From positions 1-64,000 of the forward strand of contig CAZPOV010000005.1 in the NCBI GenBank assembly GCA_964588335.1: a stretch of DNA of 64,000 bases, in the 5' to 3' direction. Positions 17,141 to 26,275 of the stretch are shown here, piece by piece. The notes under the pieces are model-generated. The model was not told where the DNA came from, searched no databases, and worked only from the letters and a program-made list of their open reading frames with translations. Source of the stretch: JAGQZY01 sp964588335 (GTDB lineage: Bacteria > Bdellovibrionota > Bdellovibrionia > Bdellovibrionales > JAGQZY01). Numbering within the stretch: position 1 is the stretch's first letter; each line of letters begins with the position of its first letter. A program made the position numbers and the translations under genes.

Positions 17141-19381
17141 TTGAAATTATTGCAAAGAGTGTTATTTATTATACAGTTCACAATTCTTCTCGTTTCTTGC
17201 AACAGTGAGTCTCCTGAGATTAGTTACACTGGGATTTCAACGGATTCAGCTGTTCATTTAGCAAGGACTTCTAATACCAACACCAAAATCGTAGCGCTTC
17301 TTAACAGAGTAAAAGATGATCCGGAGCCGGGATTTGACTGGACAAAATTTTGGACTGAGATCTCGGAATTGAAATTATTTGCAAAGATGAACATGCAAAC
17401 CAGAAATATGGCTGTTGCCATGTTTGAATTAAATTGTGACCAATCGGCCAAAAATGCTCAGGCAAAAATCATTTACGAATATCCAGAATTTTATCGGACG
17501 GTTGTTGGTGGTCAATCCAATTGCCAAACTTTGTTATCCAACGACATATTTGCACAATTCTTTGAAAAAATGGCCAATGAAGTAATTATCGAAAATAATA
17601 ACAAACATCTTCTTGCCCAGACACTGGTAGAAATGGTCAATCGACGAATGGCTTCCTCAGATTCGGAAACAGTTGGGATTCAGTTGAGTAAGTACTCTGA
17701 ACGTCAATGGAAAGAATTTGTTGAACAACTTATCAAAGAGAAAAGTCCGCAACATGTAGGTGATTTTATTGTCTTCTACGAAAAAATATATGGCTCTTCG
17801 AGTCTGGTTTACTTATTAATTGATGACCTTCTGTCTGATGGGCAATTTTTTCAAGAGTTTGTAACAGTCATGGGCTTAGTGAAGGCTCTTGAGATTTTGC
17901 TTCGAGTACCAACAAATCTCGCGGATCTGTCCAGCGTCTCTGAAGAGAATTGGAAGTCAATTGGAGATTATTTGGTTTCACAATTTTTGGAAGTCGAGTT
18001 TGCAGGTAACTCAATTCGAGAGCAGTTAAAAACGAAGTTGATTACCTTCCAAAACCTGGAAATATTTTTTAACTCGGTAGAAAGAAAAATTGATAGCCTG
18101 ACCTTATTGGGGTGGAGTGACTCAGTTTTTCGATCATTGGAAAGATCTCTGCAATCGTTCGATAAAGTCGAAGGTCTTCTCGAAGAGTTTGAGCTCAATT
18201 TACAACTAGCACTTCTTAGACAAAGACTTTTGTTGAATGTAACAGAAGAAGAGGTTGCAGAAATAAAAGCAAGCCCTCGCTTTGGTAGCAATTATGAAAA
18301 ATTGAACCTTCTACGACTTCAAATATATGTTGCCAGTGACCCGAAAGAAGTTCAGGTTGCAATCAGCCGGTATTGTGAACAAATGGAATCGACCGGGGTT
18401 GAACCCACGACGGTGAGTCCTTCCAAATTTAAAGCCGATTTTCTTAGGCAAGCAGGGTGTTTTTACCTTGAACCCACACCTGGTCTAGATAGCGTCCTTG
18501 ATTTCTCAGGACAAGCTGTCGTTTCGTCAATTTATAGCGTTTTGTTAACTGATGGAACAAGTCTCACAGGCCTGTCAGAAATTGATATTTCAGTTCTAGA
18601 TGCATCCTCTTATCAGAATAAACCAGATTTGCCAGAAGAACCTCCATTGCCTGGTGATCATGCACTAGTTATGCCGGTGAGTTTTGGAATCCGTCTTATC
18701 GAAGACACAGAACTCTTGGATAAGGGCATTTATTACATTCCGTTTCATTTTATTCAACGAAGAGCAACCGATGGGCGTAAGGCTGTGGCGAATGCGAGTC
18801 AGGGTTATTCGGGCGGTTCTGTGCAAATTCCTCCATCGTCAGATTTCTTGAAGACAAAGGTCATCAGTGTCGGTGGCGAGGGGCAAAGGCCTGTGCCTCC
18901 ACGTAGGGGTGGTGATGGAGATATTTCAGTTTTCAGTTGGATCTTGTTCGAAGAACTCATCACCTTACAAGAGGAAGCACAGTCAGAAAAAGTCCGTTCA
19001 TTATTAAGGCCGACGATTAGCTTGTTAGATTACCTGTTAGAAAATGCGGAACTTTCCGAAAATGGGGAAAGTATTAAAATTTATGTGAATAGTCTTTCTT
19101 TGCTCGACTCACTTGATGAAGTTCAGAGGCAGAAAATCAAAAGCTTTTGCGAAGAAAAGTTTAGTGAGATTACAGAATGTATATATGACTTGTCTCAGCA
19201 GGCGGCCCTTCAAATGAATGCGGCTCTTGAAGATGCAAAGGGTGTTAGAAATGATTCCTACGTTTTGCCGCAAATGGCCTCAGAAGAATTTAGACTTCCT
19301 CCGGGCAAGCCGGGGAGTCCAAACCCGAAGGGTATGCGCGGAGATAGAGGAGTGATCAGTAATGTGGAGTTGGTGCAATGA
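17141..19381 (+). CDS. Large lipoprotein with collagen-like C-terminal tail
   Basis: 746 residues. The TTG at 17141 has GGGAG exactly five bases upstream and gives a lipobox LLVSC, so it is preferred over TTG/GTG codons at 17126-17135. After the lipid anchor comes a long, mainly helical region (about residues 20-400) with many Leu/Ile heptads, then a domain with paired cysteines. The last 30 residues include PGKPGSPNPKGMRGDRG, a short collagen-like (Gly-X-Y) stretch like the next gene's long repeat. First gene of the ten-gene operon; it overlaps the next by four bases (ATGA). Function unknown; perhaps an outer-membrane partner of the collagen-like protein. Confidence 0.75.
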   Translation: MKLLQRVLFIIQFTILLVSCNSESPEISYTGISTDSAVHLARTSNTNTKIVALLNRVKDDPEPGFDWTKFWTEISELKLFAKMNMQTRNMAVAMFELNCDQSAKNAQAKIIYEYPEFYRTVVGGQSNCQTLLSNDIFAQFFEKMANEVIIENNNKHLLAQTLVEMVNRRMASSDSETVGIQLSKYSERQWKEFVEQLIKEKSPQHVGDFIVFYEKIYGSSSLVYLLIDDLLSDGQFFQEFVTVMGLVKALEILLRVPTNLADLSSVSEENWKSIGDYLVSQFLEVEFAGNSIREQLKTKLITFQNLEIFFNSVERKIDSLTLLGWSDSVFRSLERSLQSFDKVEGLLEEFELNLQLALLRQRLLLNVTEEEVAEIKASPRFGSNYEKLNLLRLQIYVASDPKEVQVAISRYCEQMESTGVEPTTVSPSKFKADFLRQAGCFYLEPTPGLDSVLDFSGQAVVSSIYSVLLTDGTSLTGLSEIDISVLDASSYQNKPDLPEEPPLPGDHALVMPVSFGIRLIEDTELLDKGIYYIPFHFIQRRATDGRKAVANASQGYSGGSVQIPPSSDFLKTKVISVGGEGQRPVPPRRGGDGDISVFSWILFEELITLQEEAQSEKVRSLLRPTISLLDYLLENAELSENGESIKIYVNSLSLLDSLDEVQRQKIKSFCEEKFSEITECIYDLSQQAALQMNAALEDAKGVRNDSYVLPQMASEEFRLPPGKPGSPNPKGMRGDRGVISNVELVQ

Positions 19382-21279
19382 GGATTTTTTTTCTTATATT
19401 AGTTGTTTATGTATATTCAAATGCTGGAGCTGTTGAACTAGCACCACCTCCGGTGAAATCATTCCATGGATTGGCACAATGGCGCGACAGAGTCATATTG
19501 ACTGTTCCAAAGAGCACAGTTTTCCATGTTCGATCTGATACTCACCTCAGATTGGATGAAATTGTCATTGAAGGAACCATCGTCACTAATGGGTTTAGTT
19601 TCATAGTCGACACTTACAAGCTAAAATTTGGAGAACAAGGTTCAATCAAGGCCTTCAATGCTCCAGCCCCAACCGGTCCGACTGGAATCAAAGGAGCCGA
19701 TGGGACAACCAGTGCATCCACTGGAGGTCGTGGTGGAAATGGAAAAAATGGTAAGATTGGTGGCAATGGAGTCGACGGCCTTCAAAAGCCTGGGGCCATT
19801 GTTATTCATGCTGTAGAGATCGTTGGAAAACCGAATATCGATGGAACTGGTCAGGACGGTGGTCAAGGGGGCGAAGGTGGCCCCGGGGGGCGAGGCGGAC
19901 AAGGTGGAAAAGGTAAGAATGCTTATTCCAACTGCGGAGGAAAACGTGAGCATGGTGGTCACGGCGGTCCAGGTGGACAAGGCGGTAAAGGGGGTAAAGG
20001 GGGTATTGGAGGCCGCGGTGGTGCTCCTGTGCCAGTCATTTTGGTAGCAGGCTACGAGCAAAGTACCTTTGACAGTTCTGGAATCCACTCGGGCCCAGGC
20101 GCAAAAGGTGAAAAAGGAAATGCGGGAGAACCAGGTGGTAAAGGAGCTGGTGGCGCTGGCGGTGAGCCAATGAGTAAAAGCTGTGCATGGGGTGCTTACA
20201 CAGTGTCTGCTGATCGTGGGCAAAAAGGTCCCGATGGCCCAGAACAGACGGCCACTTTAGGCGATGGATCACTAGGGGCCGAGGCACCAGGCCTTGATAA
20301 TGATAATACTTTTTTGAAACTGTTTGGGGAGTTTACTCCGACTCAGACTTACTCTATGAGAGAGTTTAATGAACAAAGGCTTGATGTTGCTCAAAGGTGG
20401 TTTCATTTCCACTGGGCAAGAAGTTACTTCATCCTCGTCAATGAAACTCTTAGTCAGGTTCATAATTCGAATACGGATTTCAGTTTAGACCTATCGACAC
20501 AAGAACTCGTTGACTCGATTTTAACCTCGGTCAACGACGACCGCATCGAGTTATTGATTTTTGCTTGGGAAAATCACTTTATAAAAAATCTTAAGACCAT
20601 GATTGGAGATGACGATGGTGGCTTGAGCCAAAACTCTTTACAAGCGGCTAATAAGGTGGTGGCTTTTTTAAAGGAGTTACAAAAGGAAAATAGTCCAGAG
20701 AAAAAACAAGCCTTACGTGAACTGCTCGATTCAATAAAAGGAAAAGTGGATGTTCAATTTCGGACCACTCTTGAATCGTCAATCTTTGCTTGTAAAAAAT
20801 ATGTTTCTGATCTTAAAGACAAAAAATTTACGGCTGATCAAGTGAGTCTCTATTACACAATCCCAGTTTGTTTGGGAGAGCCTGATTTTAAATTGGCAGA
20901 AAATTTCGACAAAGAAATTCCTTTGTTCGTGAATCGACCGACTTCGATTCCGTCTGACTGGTTAACTTTTATGCAAGAAATCGCTCGGCTTGATCATGAA
21001 ACTTCGAAACAAAAATGGAAGCGCCCCTCTATATTGAACTGGATCATTCCAAAAGCTATTGCGAGGACATTCGAGGTAGAAGCCGACGAACAGTTGGTTC
21101 AGAAGCCTGAAGATCTCAAGAAGGTGGTCCCGAGTCGTGAGTGGGTTGTGGCAGGCCAGGGTGTTTTAGAAGGTTACCCGAAAATCAAAAATAAATTAAC
21201 GATGAATGAAATCAGAAATCAACTGGTTAAGCTGAGTCAGTCCCTGTTGGCATTGGAAGTTGAAAGTGGAGAGCAATAA
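19378..21279 (+). CDS. Secreted Gly-rich collagen-like protein
   Basis: 633 residues with a signal peptide. Residues about 95-300 are dense in Gly: first Gly-X-Y triplets (GPTGIKGADG), then runs of GGxGGxGGx, with an interruption by a beta-strand-like segment and again (GPGAKGEKGNAGEPGGKG). Two cysteine pairs flank the repeats. Residues about 310-633 are helical and globular. Such repeats can form a triple helix or a glycine-II helix as in long surface fibres; I infer a fibrous surface protein. The repeats are not perfectly periodic at DNA level, so they are old. Junctions: ATGA before, TAATG after. Confidence 0.8.
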   Translation: MRIFFLILVVYVYSNAGAVELAPPPVKSFHGLAQWRDRVILTVPKSTVFHVRSDTHLRLDEIVIEGTIVTNGFSFIVDTYKLKFGEQGSIKAFNAPAPTGPTGIKGADGTTSASTGGRGGNGKNGKIGGNGVDGLQKPGAIVIHAVEIVGKPNIDGTGQDGGQGGEGGPGGRGGQGGKGKNAYSNCGGKREHGGHGGPGGQGGKGGKGGIGGRGGAPVPVILVAGYEQSTFDSSGIHSGPGAKGEKGNAGEPGGKGAGGAGGEPMSKSCAWGAYTVSADRGQKGPDGPEQTATLGDGSLGAEAPGLDNDNTFLKLFGEFTPTQTYSMREFNEQRLDVAQRWFHFHWARSYFILVNETLSQVHNSNTDFSLDLSTQELVDSILTSVNDDRIELLIFAWENHFIKNLKTMIGDDDGGLSQNSLQAANKVVAFLKELQKENSPEKKQALRELLDSIKGKVDVQFRTTLESSIFACKKYVSDLKDKKFTADQVSLYYTIPVCLGEPDFKLAENFDKEIPLFVNRPTSIPSDWLTFMQEIARLDHETSKQKWKRPSILNWIIPKAIARTFEVEADEQLVQKPEDLKKVVPSREWVVAGQGVLEGYPKIKNKLTMNEIRNQLVKLSQSLLALEVESGEQ

Positions 21280-22652
21280 TGTTTAAAAAAATTATATTAA
21301 TTTGTCTCATTTTACTCACTTGTTTTGCTCTAAAGGCCGATGAGTTTGACGCCTTCCTAGCCAAAATTGATGAATATAGAAACTCTCTTCGAGATAATTA
21401 TAAAAATGTGATTACCTCTCAGCACCAATTGAATATCGAAAAACATTTTGGACTGGCAGCCGTCGATCACCAGTCTCTGGCCATTGGAATCCACTATATG
21501 GCAAGGCAAGACCTTCAAGACATATCAACTATTACCCAGAAATTTGAAGTCTTAAAACGTGAGCTAAGTCTTCATCCAGAGAGGGTGAATGAACTTTCTA
21601 TTGAGTTTTTTACGCTTTTAAACCATGCGAAACGAAAGCTTCGCTTCTCAGAAGACTATTTAAAAGATCTACAGATTGTTCAAGAAAGCTGGAATACCTA
21701 TTGCGACGAGGAGAGAGTCAAAGAGCTGGATCGCTTTTTTAAGCCATTGGCGAATTTTGCTCCCAATCAAGAGGTCGGGTTTCTCTCGGCGCCTAAAAGT
21801 CCAAATGGTATCCACGTATCAGGAAACTTCTCCGGTGACGGTGATCTCCAAGGATTTTACAGTCATCAAAGGCCGGGAACATCAGAGAAGGAGAATGAAA
21901 ATTGGCAAATCGCAGCAGGAGGAGCGGCTGTCGCAGCTGGTGCGGTGTGCGCCTATTTCACTTTGGGCGTCGGAGCGCAAGCCTGCGCGACCTATGCCTA
22001 TTTTACAGTGATGGCGGTTAAGTTGATAACTGATATTGTGCGCTTTGCGGGCGATAACGAAAAGATGGCTGAAAGAGTCAATAAGCAATCAGAAATTCGA
22101 CAGAGCATTTATAATATCCAGCTTGATGCAATTAAAGCTCTTGAAGCTGAAACAGACGGTTTGGTCAAAACAGCTTGTGAACAAAGATTTGTGAAAGGCA
22201 AAAAGTGGCCAACCGCAAAAGTAAAAAAGTTGGTTGCTAATTCTGAAAAAACTTACTTCGAATTAAAGGAATACCTTGAAACAGATTTGGCCGATATTGA
22301 AGAAAATCATTATGAATATTTGCTGAGTGAATATTTCCCGACCCTGGTTGATGACTTTTTAGGATCAGTGAAGATGTATTATGTCGAAAGGGAAAAGCTC
22401 AATAAAGAAGCTCAAGGTTACTTGACCTCCACTGTTATTAAATCTTTAGAAGGTGTTCGAAGCAGCCAGACTAAAACCAGGCGCGTTCGCTTTCAGCAGG
22501 AAGTTTGGAGTGATGTCATAAAGGGCGATGCAATGTTTCTGGAGGACGAAGAATTTAGTTTTGTGCAAGTCATTGACGCTTCAGGGCATCCCTCTTTTGA
22601 GAATATCTGGAAGCAAGTAGGACCCGAGGTTCTAAAGAGGGCGGTACAATGA
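21279..22652 (+). CDS. Exported helical protein with central hydrophobic segment
   Basis: 457 residues with a signal peptide (cleavage after Leu-Lys-Ala). Residues 20-170 are helical; near 208-250 there is a hydrophobic Ala/Gly-rich stretch (AAGGAAVAAGAVCAYF and on) long enough to cross a membrane once or twice; the C-terminal part is again coiled-coil-like. No family recognised. The shape (export signal, helices, Ala/Gly-rich hydrophobic hairpin) is seen in some pore-forming or tether proteins, which is only suggestive. Overlaps the next gene by four bases. Confidence 0.7.
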   Translation: MFKKIILICLILLTCFALKADEFDAFLAKIDEYRNSLRDNYKNVITSQHQLNIEKHFGLAAVDHQSLAIGIHYMARQDLQDISTITQKFEVLKRELSLHPERVNELSIEFFTLLNHAKRKLRFSEDYLKDLQIVQESWNTYCDEERVKELDRFFKPLANFAPNQEVGFLSAPKSPNGIHVSGNFSGDGDLQGFYSHQRPGTSEKENENWQIAAGGAAVAAGAVCAYFTLGVGAQACATYAYFTVMAVKLITDIVRFAGDNEKMAERVNKQSEIRQSIYNIQLDAIKALEAETDGLVKTACEQRFVKGKKWPTAKVKKLVANSEKTYFELKEYLETDLADIEENHYEYLLSEYFPTLVDDFLGSVKMYYVEREKLNKEAQGYLTSTVIKSLEGVRSSQTKTRRVRFQQEVWSDVIKGDAMFLEDEEFSFVQVIDASGHPSFENIWKQVGPEVLKRAVQ

Positions 22653-23590
22653 GAGTTTTTACTATAATCCTACTTGCATTTTTAAATACCTCTCAGGCTT
22701 TAGCTGAGGAGATTTACCTTTTTGAAGACTCCAAGGCTTTTGATTACAGTGTGACTGTCGAGGATATCGTACCTGGTTATTCAGCTCGAATGGTGAAGAA
22801 CGGCTTTCTACTAGGTAAAGCAAAGAATAAACGCAAACCATTGGATATGAATAAGCCAATCGGTGAAATTTTTGAAGAAACCATTGAGGGCAATAAAAAA
22901 GAAACGGAACTCTTAGTAGACTCTGAAAAAGCAGTGACTGAAAAGTTAGAAAACCTTGATGATTCTTTTGGAATCGTTGAGGAGGGAGAAGACTCGATAG
23001 GGCAGACTTCAACTGAAGTAGTGATCAAATGGGAGAGTGTGGATCAGTGCGCCAGAGAAACCCTTCCAATTTTGAAAAAGGCTGTCTACTTAGAAAGTAA
23101 AGGGCCTGAAGACGAAATCTACCAAAAGCACTATGAGGTTGTTTTGACACTTCTGAAGGCCCGCTCCAGTGATGATGATTTTGTTTGTGGTATGTACTTG
23201 AACCCACAAGTGAAAATGAATCTATCCAACCACATCGATAATATTAAGGTTCTCTCTGCCATCTTAAGTCGGCCATCAAAGCGTGAGAAGAAGCAGCTCT
23301 ATGAGACTCTTGTCGGCGCTTACGGTATACATGCTCCTGAAAAGAGTCGAATGCTCTACGTTTATATGTGGGCGAAAATCTCCTTCATGGCCGTAACAGG
23401 TGCCGAATATTTGCCAAGTCCATTGAAAGTTGTGCAGGAAATCAAAAACAGTCCTGATGTAATTACATCGGACATGGTTGTTGATGGAGAGAAAGTTCCC
23501 TACCAAGTAACACTTAGTTACGACGATCTCAGTGATCAGCTCAAAATTGGTCGGCAATATATTGACCAGTGGCAGGTTCAGTATGAATAG
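22649..23590 (+). CDS. Exported protein of unknown function
   Basis: 313 residues with a signal peptide (cleavage after Ala-Leu-Ala). A charged, acidic middle (about 70-130) separates a short N-terminal strand region from a helical C-terminal domain that contains two cysteines (QCARETL, DFVCGMY). No family recognised. The stop overlaps the next start by eight bases. Its place between a hydrophobic exported protein and the toxin-like protein suggests a structural or chaperone-like part of the same apparatus. Confidence 0.7.
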   Translation: MRVFTIILLAFLNTSQALAEEIYLFEDSKAFDYSVTVEDIVPGYSARMVKNGFLLGKAKNKRKPLDMNKPIGEIFEETIEGNKKETELLVDSEKAVTEKLENLDDSFGIVEEGEDSIGQTSTEVVIKWESVDQCARETLPILKKAVYLESKGPEDEIYQKHYEVVLTLLKARSSDDDFVCGMYLNPQVKMNLSNHIDNIKVLSAILSRPSKREKKQLYETLVGAYGIHAPEKSRMLYVYMWAKISFMAVTGAEYLPSPLKVVQEIKNSPDVITSDMVVDGEKVPYQVTLSYDDLSDQLKIGRQYIDQWQVQYE

Positions 23591-25400
23591 AGGTTGGTTT
23601 TTTTTAGCCTTTCTATATATTTTTCTTGCGACTCCATTTTTGAGTGCCGCTTTTGATGGGGGCACGATCACCATGTGTGTGGGGGATTATTGTTCATCTC
23701 AACCGACTCAGTCTCCATTGGCCGGAACCGGTCAGGCCGATTACGACAACGCTCGATACCAGGCTTATCGGAGAGAGTTGAATCAACAATACCAGCAGGC
23801 TGTTAATGAATTGCAGCAACAAACTCAAGAATGGGCTCAACAACAGGCCGATGCTCAGAACATGACGATCCCTGAGTTCAATAAAGTTTTAAATGAAGCT
23901 CTTGGTAACTTAGAAGCAACAATTCCAGATTTACCAGCGGATCTACCGACCTGGGAACAAAGAAGAATTCAAAACCCTTATCCTTCAGATCCAGTGGCCA
24001 AACAATTCCTTGACGATCAGTTGGACGAAATATGGGCTGAAATTAAAAGCCAGTCTCCCAAACAGGTCGCAGCGAAGCTCGATGATGTCTTTTCCAGCCT
24101 TCGAACCAATCAAAATTATCCTGATGCGGTTAATTTAGATCTTCAAATAAAAGCAGACTTTCTTCACAACGAGTTGATCATGAGCAAAGTCATCGATGGC
24201 AATGGGTTAATCAACGCCCCTTACGTCGAACCTCTTGGGACATCTTTTCGATCAAACCCCTCGGTGGAAGCTGGATTTAATGTGCGAAGATTAATGAACC
24301 AGAACATCAGTAATGAATCGGCTATGAAGGCCAAATGCTTTGCCGGTCAAGCTTCTGAGACTGATTGTGCGATCGCCAACGATTATAGCGAACTGATGCG
24401 GTTGAATATTCTTGCCGCTGATCGCTGGGCTGCCGAGTTTAGGACTGGTGGTGCTGGAACGTCTTTGGCTTTTCAAAACCATATGAATAGTCTTGAAATC
24501 ATGGTTGCCTTTGGGGCTGGTTTTGTCGAAGGGGTGACTGATGCCATCGAAGGGATGGCCATGTTAATCGCTCATCCCATTGACAGTGTCGAGGGGTTGT
24601 CGCGGGCTGTTTATAATATTGGAGATACCTACGCCGCTCTAGAAAAGGCCTTGGTTGAAACCTGGGATGAGTATCAAAATGGTGATGCCACTGTTCGTGC
24701 AAGAATTGCTGGAAAAGTTGGATTCGAGGTCATTTCTGCATTGGTCCCCGTAAGTAAAGTCAAAGTCTTGCAAAAGATGGCCGCCACCTCTAAGGGTGCA
24801 ACGGCAGCCATTTCTGGGGTTGGAAAACACGTACTAGAAGCTGGAAGAATCGGGATTATTAAGGGCTCAGATCAGGCTTTGGCGATGGCTCGTTTGCTTA
24901 AAAATAGTCTGAACAAGTTCCCCGGTGAATCAATCGACAATATGGTTATGGCCTCGGCCGATTATTTTCACGGTTGGCGTAAGAGCTATAAGCACCTGGA
25001 TACTATGAGTGCTGAAGCTTTGAATGAAGTCTTGGTTTCGAATGGCGATGAAATCGCTTGGAAAAGAGGGTCGAAGGTGTTTGAATTTGAAACAACAAAG
25101 CCAGATACCTTCTATCGAGTTTATAACAATATCGACAATAAAATTATAGGGCGATGGATTCTACACAAAGAAGATATCGTTGGACTCTCTCCCCTTGAGA
25201 TAAAAAACAAATTTGCCATTCCTGGAGACCATCCCCCCAAACATTTAGCCGAAGTGAGTGTGCCCCCTGGAACAAGGCTAAATAAGGGTAGAGTGGGTAA
25301 AAACAAATACGGTGGTGATATTGAAGGGGCTGTTCAGTACGAGTTATTAGATTTTATACCTGATGAAAGTTTTAATTTTCTGGAGCATCTACCTCAATAA
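23583..25400 (+). CDS. Polymorphic-toxin-like exported protein
   Basis: 605 residues from the ATG at 23583 inside the previous gene. Order: signal peptide (1-24); Gln-rich coiled coil (about 50-100); helical region; a pre-toxin-like segment near 310-400 (GFVEGVTDAIEGM, HPIDSVEGLSRAV), a pattern I know from the region before toxin domains in polymorphic toxins; then a C-terminal domain (about 480-605) with FYRVYNN, LSPLEIKNKFAIPG, VPPGTRL and QYELLDF. That last pattern resembles C-terminal toxin domains of contact-dependent toxins; the exact activity cannot be named. The small gene directly after it looks like an immunity gene. A toxin role is inference supported by domain order and context. 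Confidence 0.65.
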   Translation: MNRGWFFLAFLYIFLATPFLSAAFDGGTITMCVGDYCSSQPTQSPLAGTGQADYDNARYQAYRRELNQQYQQAVNELQQQTQEWAQQQADAQNMTIPEFNKVLNEALGNLEATIPDLPADLPTWEQRRIQNPYPSDPVAKQFLDDQLDEIWAEIKSQSPKQVAAKLDDVFSSLRTNQNYPDAVNLDLQIKADFLHNELIMSKVIDGNGLINAPYVEPLGTSFRSNPSVEAGFNVRRLMNQNISNESAMKAKCFAGQASETDCAIANDYSELMRLNILAADRWAAEFRTGGAGTSLAFQNHMNSLEIMVAFGAGFVEGVTDAIEGMAMLIAHPIDSVEGLSRAVYNIGDTYAALEKALVETWDEYQNGDATVRARIAGKVGFEVISALVPVSKVKVLQKMAATSKGATAAISGVGKHVLEAGRIGIIKGSDQALAMARLLKNSLNKFPGESIDNMVMASADYFHGWRKSYKHLDTMSAEALNEVLVSNGDEIAWKRGSKVFEFETTKPDTFYRVYNNIDNKIIGRWILHKEDIVGLSPLEIKNKFAIPGDHPPKHLAEVSVPPGTRLNKGRVGKNKYGGDIEGAVQYELLDFIPDESFNFLEHLPQ

Positions 25401-25413
25401 AAAGGAAAAGAAT

Positions 25414-25788
25414 ATGGTTGTGAACAAAATTGAAAACATCTCTAAAGAATTAGAAAGTAAATTCGCTGAATTGAATCAGCGCAAAATTTCGAGTCTATAT
25501 GAGTATGATAATAGCTATTTAGTCATATTTTCTTGGCAAAAGGAAGATGGATATCAGACGGGACGCAACCTTTGGCGAGTGTCAAAAGACTTTGCAGTTC
25601 TTTGGAAAATAGAACCGATGAGTAAGTATTACGACAATAACCCGCAAATCGATGAAGGGAAAATGCCTTACACAGCAGTGTTAGTAAAAAATGGTGAGCT
25701 TAGGGCTTACCATTTTTCAGGCTTTCATGTTGGACTTGATGGTGAAACTGGGGAGATCAGCAAGATCGACGGACAGCGACCTTGGTGA
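25414..25788 (+). CDS. Putative immunity protein
   Basis: 124 residues from the ATG at 25414 (AAGGAAAAG upstream). No signal peptide, no membrane segment; it is the only gene in the ten-gene operon without an export signal or membrane anchor. It begins 13 bases after the toxin-like gene. It is small, with many aromatic residues and a beta-rich look (YLVIFSWQ, TAVLVKNGELRAYHF). Size, position and cytoplasmic location fit an immunity protein that binds the C-terminal domain of the protein before it. No family recognised. Confidence 0.6.
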   Translation: MVVNKIENISKELESKFAELNQRKISSLYEYDNSYLVIFSWQKEDGYQTGRNLWRVSKDFAVLWKIEPMSKYYDNNPQIDEGKMPYTAVLVKNGELRAYHFSGFHVGLDGETGEISKIDGQRPW

Positions 25789-25798
25789 GGCTTGTTGG

Positions 25799-26275
25799 AT
25801 GAGATTACCCTATTTTTTCATCATTTTGCTTTTTTCTATCCAGGCAACAGCTGTGGATCTTAAACAAGTGAAACAGCTTTATAAAAGCGGGCAGTGGGAT
25901 CAATTTTTTGCCCACACTGTTTTTTATAGAAGTCAGAGTCAGAAAAAAAGTGATCTCAATACCAAAGATTTTGATCACATTTTAGCACTTGAGCTTTTAG
26001 CTTTGGCTCGTCACTGCCAATGGATGCCAATTTTTCAATTGAATGATCGGCACATCGAAAATTCAATGAGTCTGGATAAATCAAGACGAGCCATGAGTAT
26101 AATTAAAGTTAAAAAAGAGTATCATAAATTTCTCAATGATCCTAAGAATCAAAAAAAGCCTCTAATTAAAAAGTTGAAACATTCTCGAGATCATTGGTCG
26201 GTCAATATCGAGCAATTTGCCAAATTTACTAACCCTCAAAATTTAAGAGTGAAGGTGATCTCACTATGCGAGTGA
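25799..26275 (+). CDS. Small exported protein
   Basis: 158 residues from the ATG at 25799 (GAGG nine bases upstream); a longer overlapping frame from 25691 is rejected because only this start gives the signal peptide (MRLPYFFIILLFSIQATA). The mature part is basic and helical. No family recognised. Overlaps the next gene by ten bases. Confidence 0.7.
   Translation: MRLPYFFIILLFSIQATAVDLKQVKQLYKSGQWDQFFAHTVFYRSQSQKKSDLNTKDFDHILALELLALARHCQWMPIFQLNDRHIENSMSLDKSRRAMSIIKVKKEYHKFLNDPKNQKKPLIKKLKHSRDHWSVNIEQFAKFTNPQNLRVKVISLCE

Noticed and set aside
19642..20223. Long open frame on the minus strand across the collagen-like gene
   Set aside because: It is the shadow of the Gly-rich codons (GGN read backwards gives few stops); no start signal or known domain.
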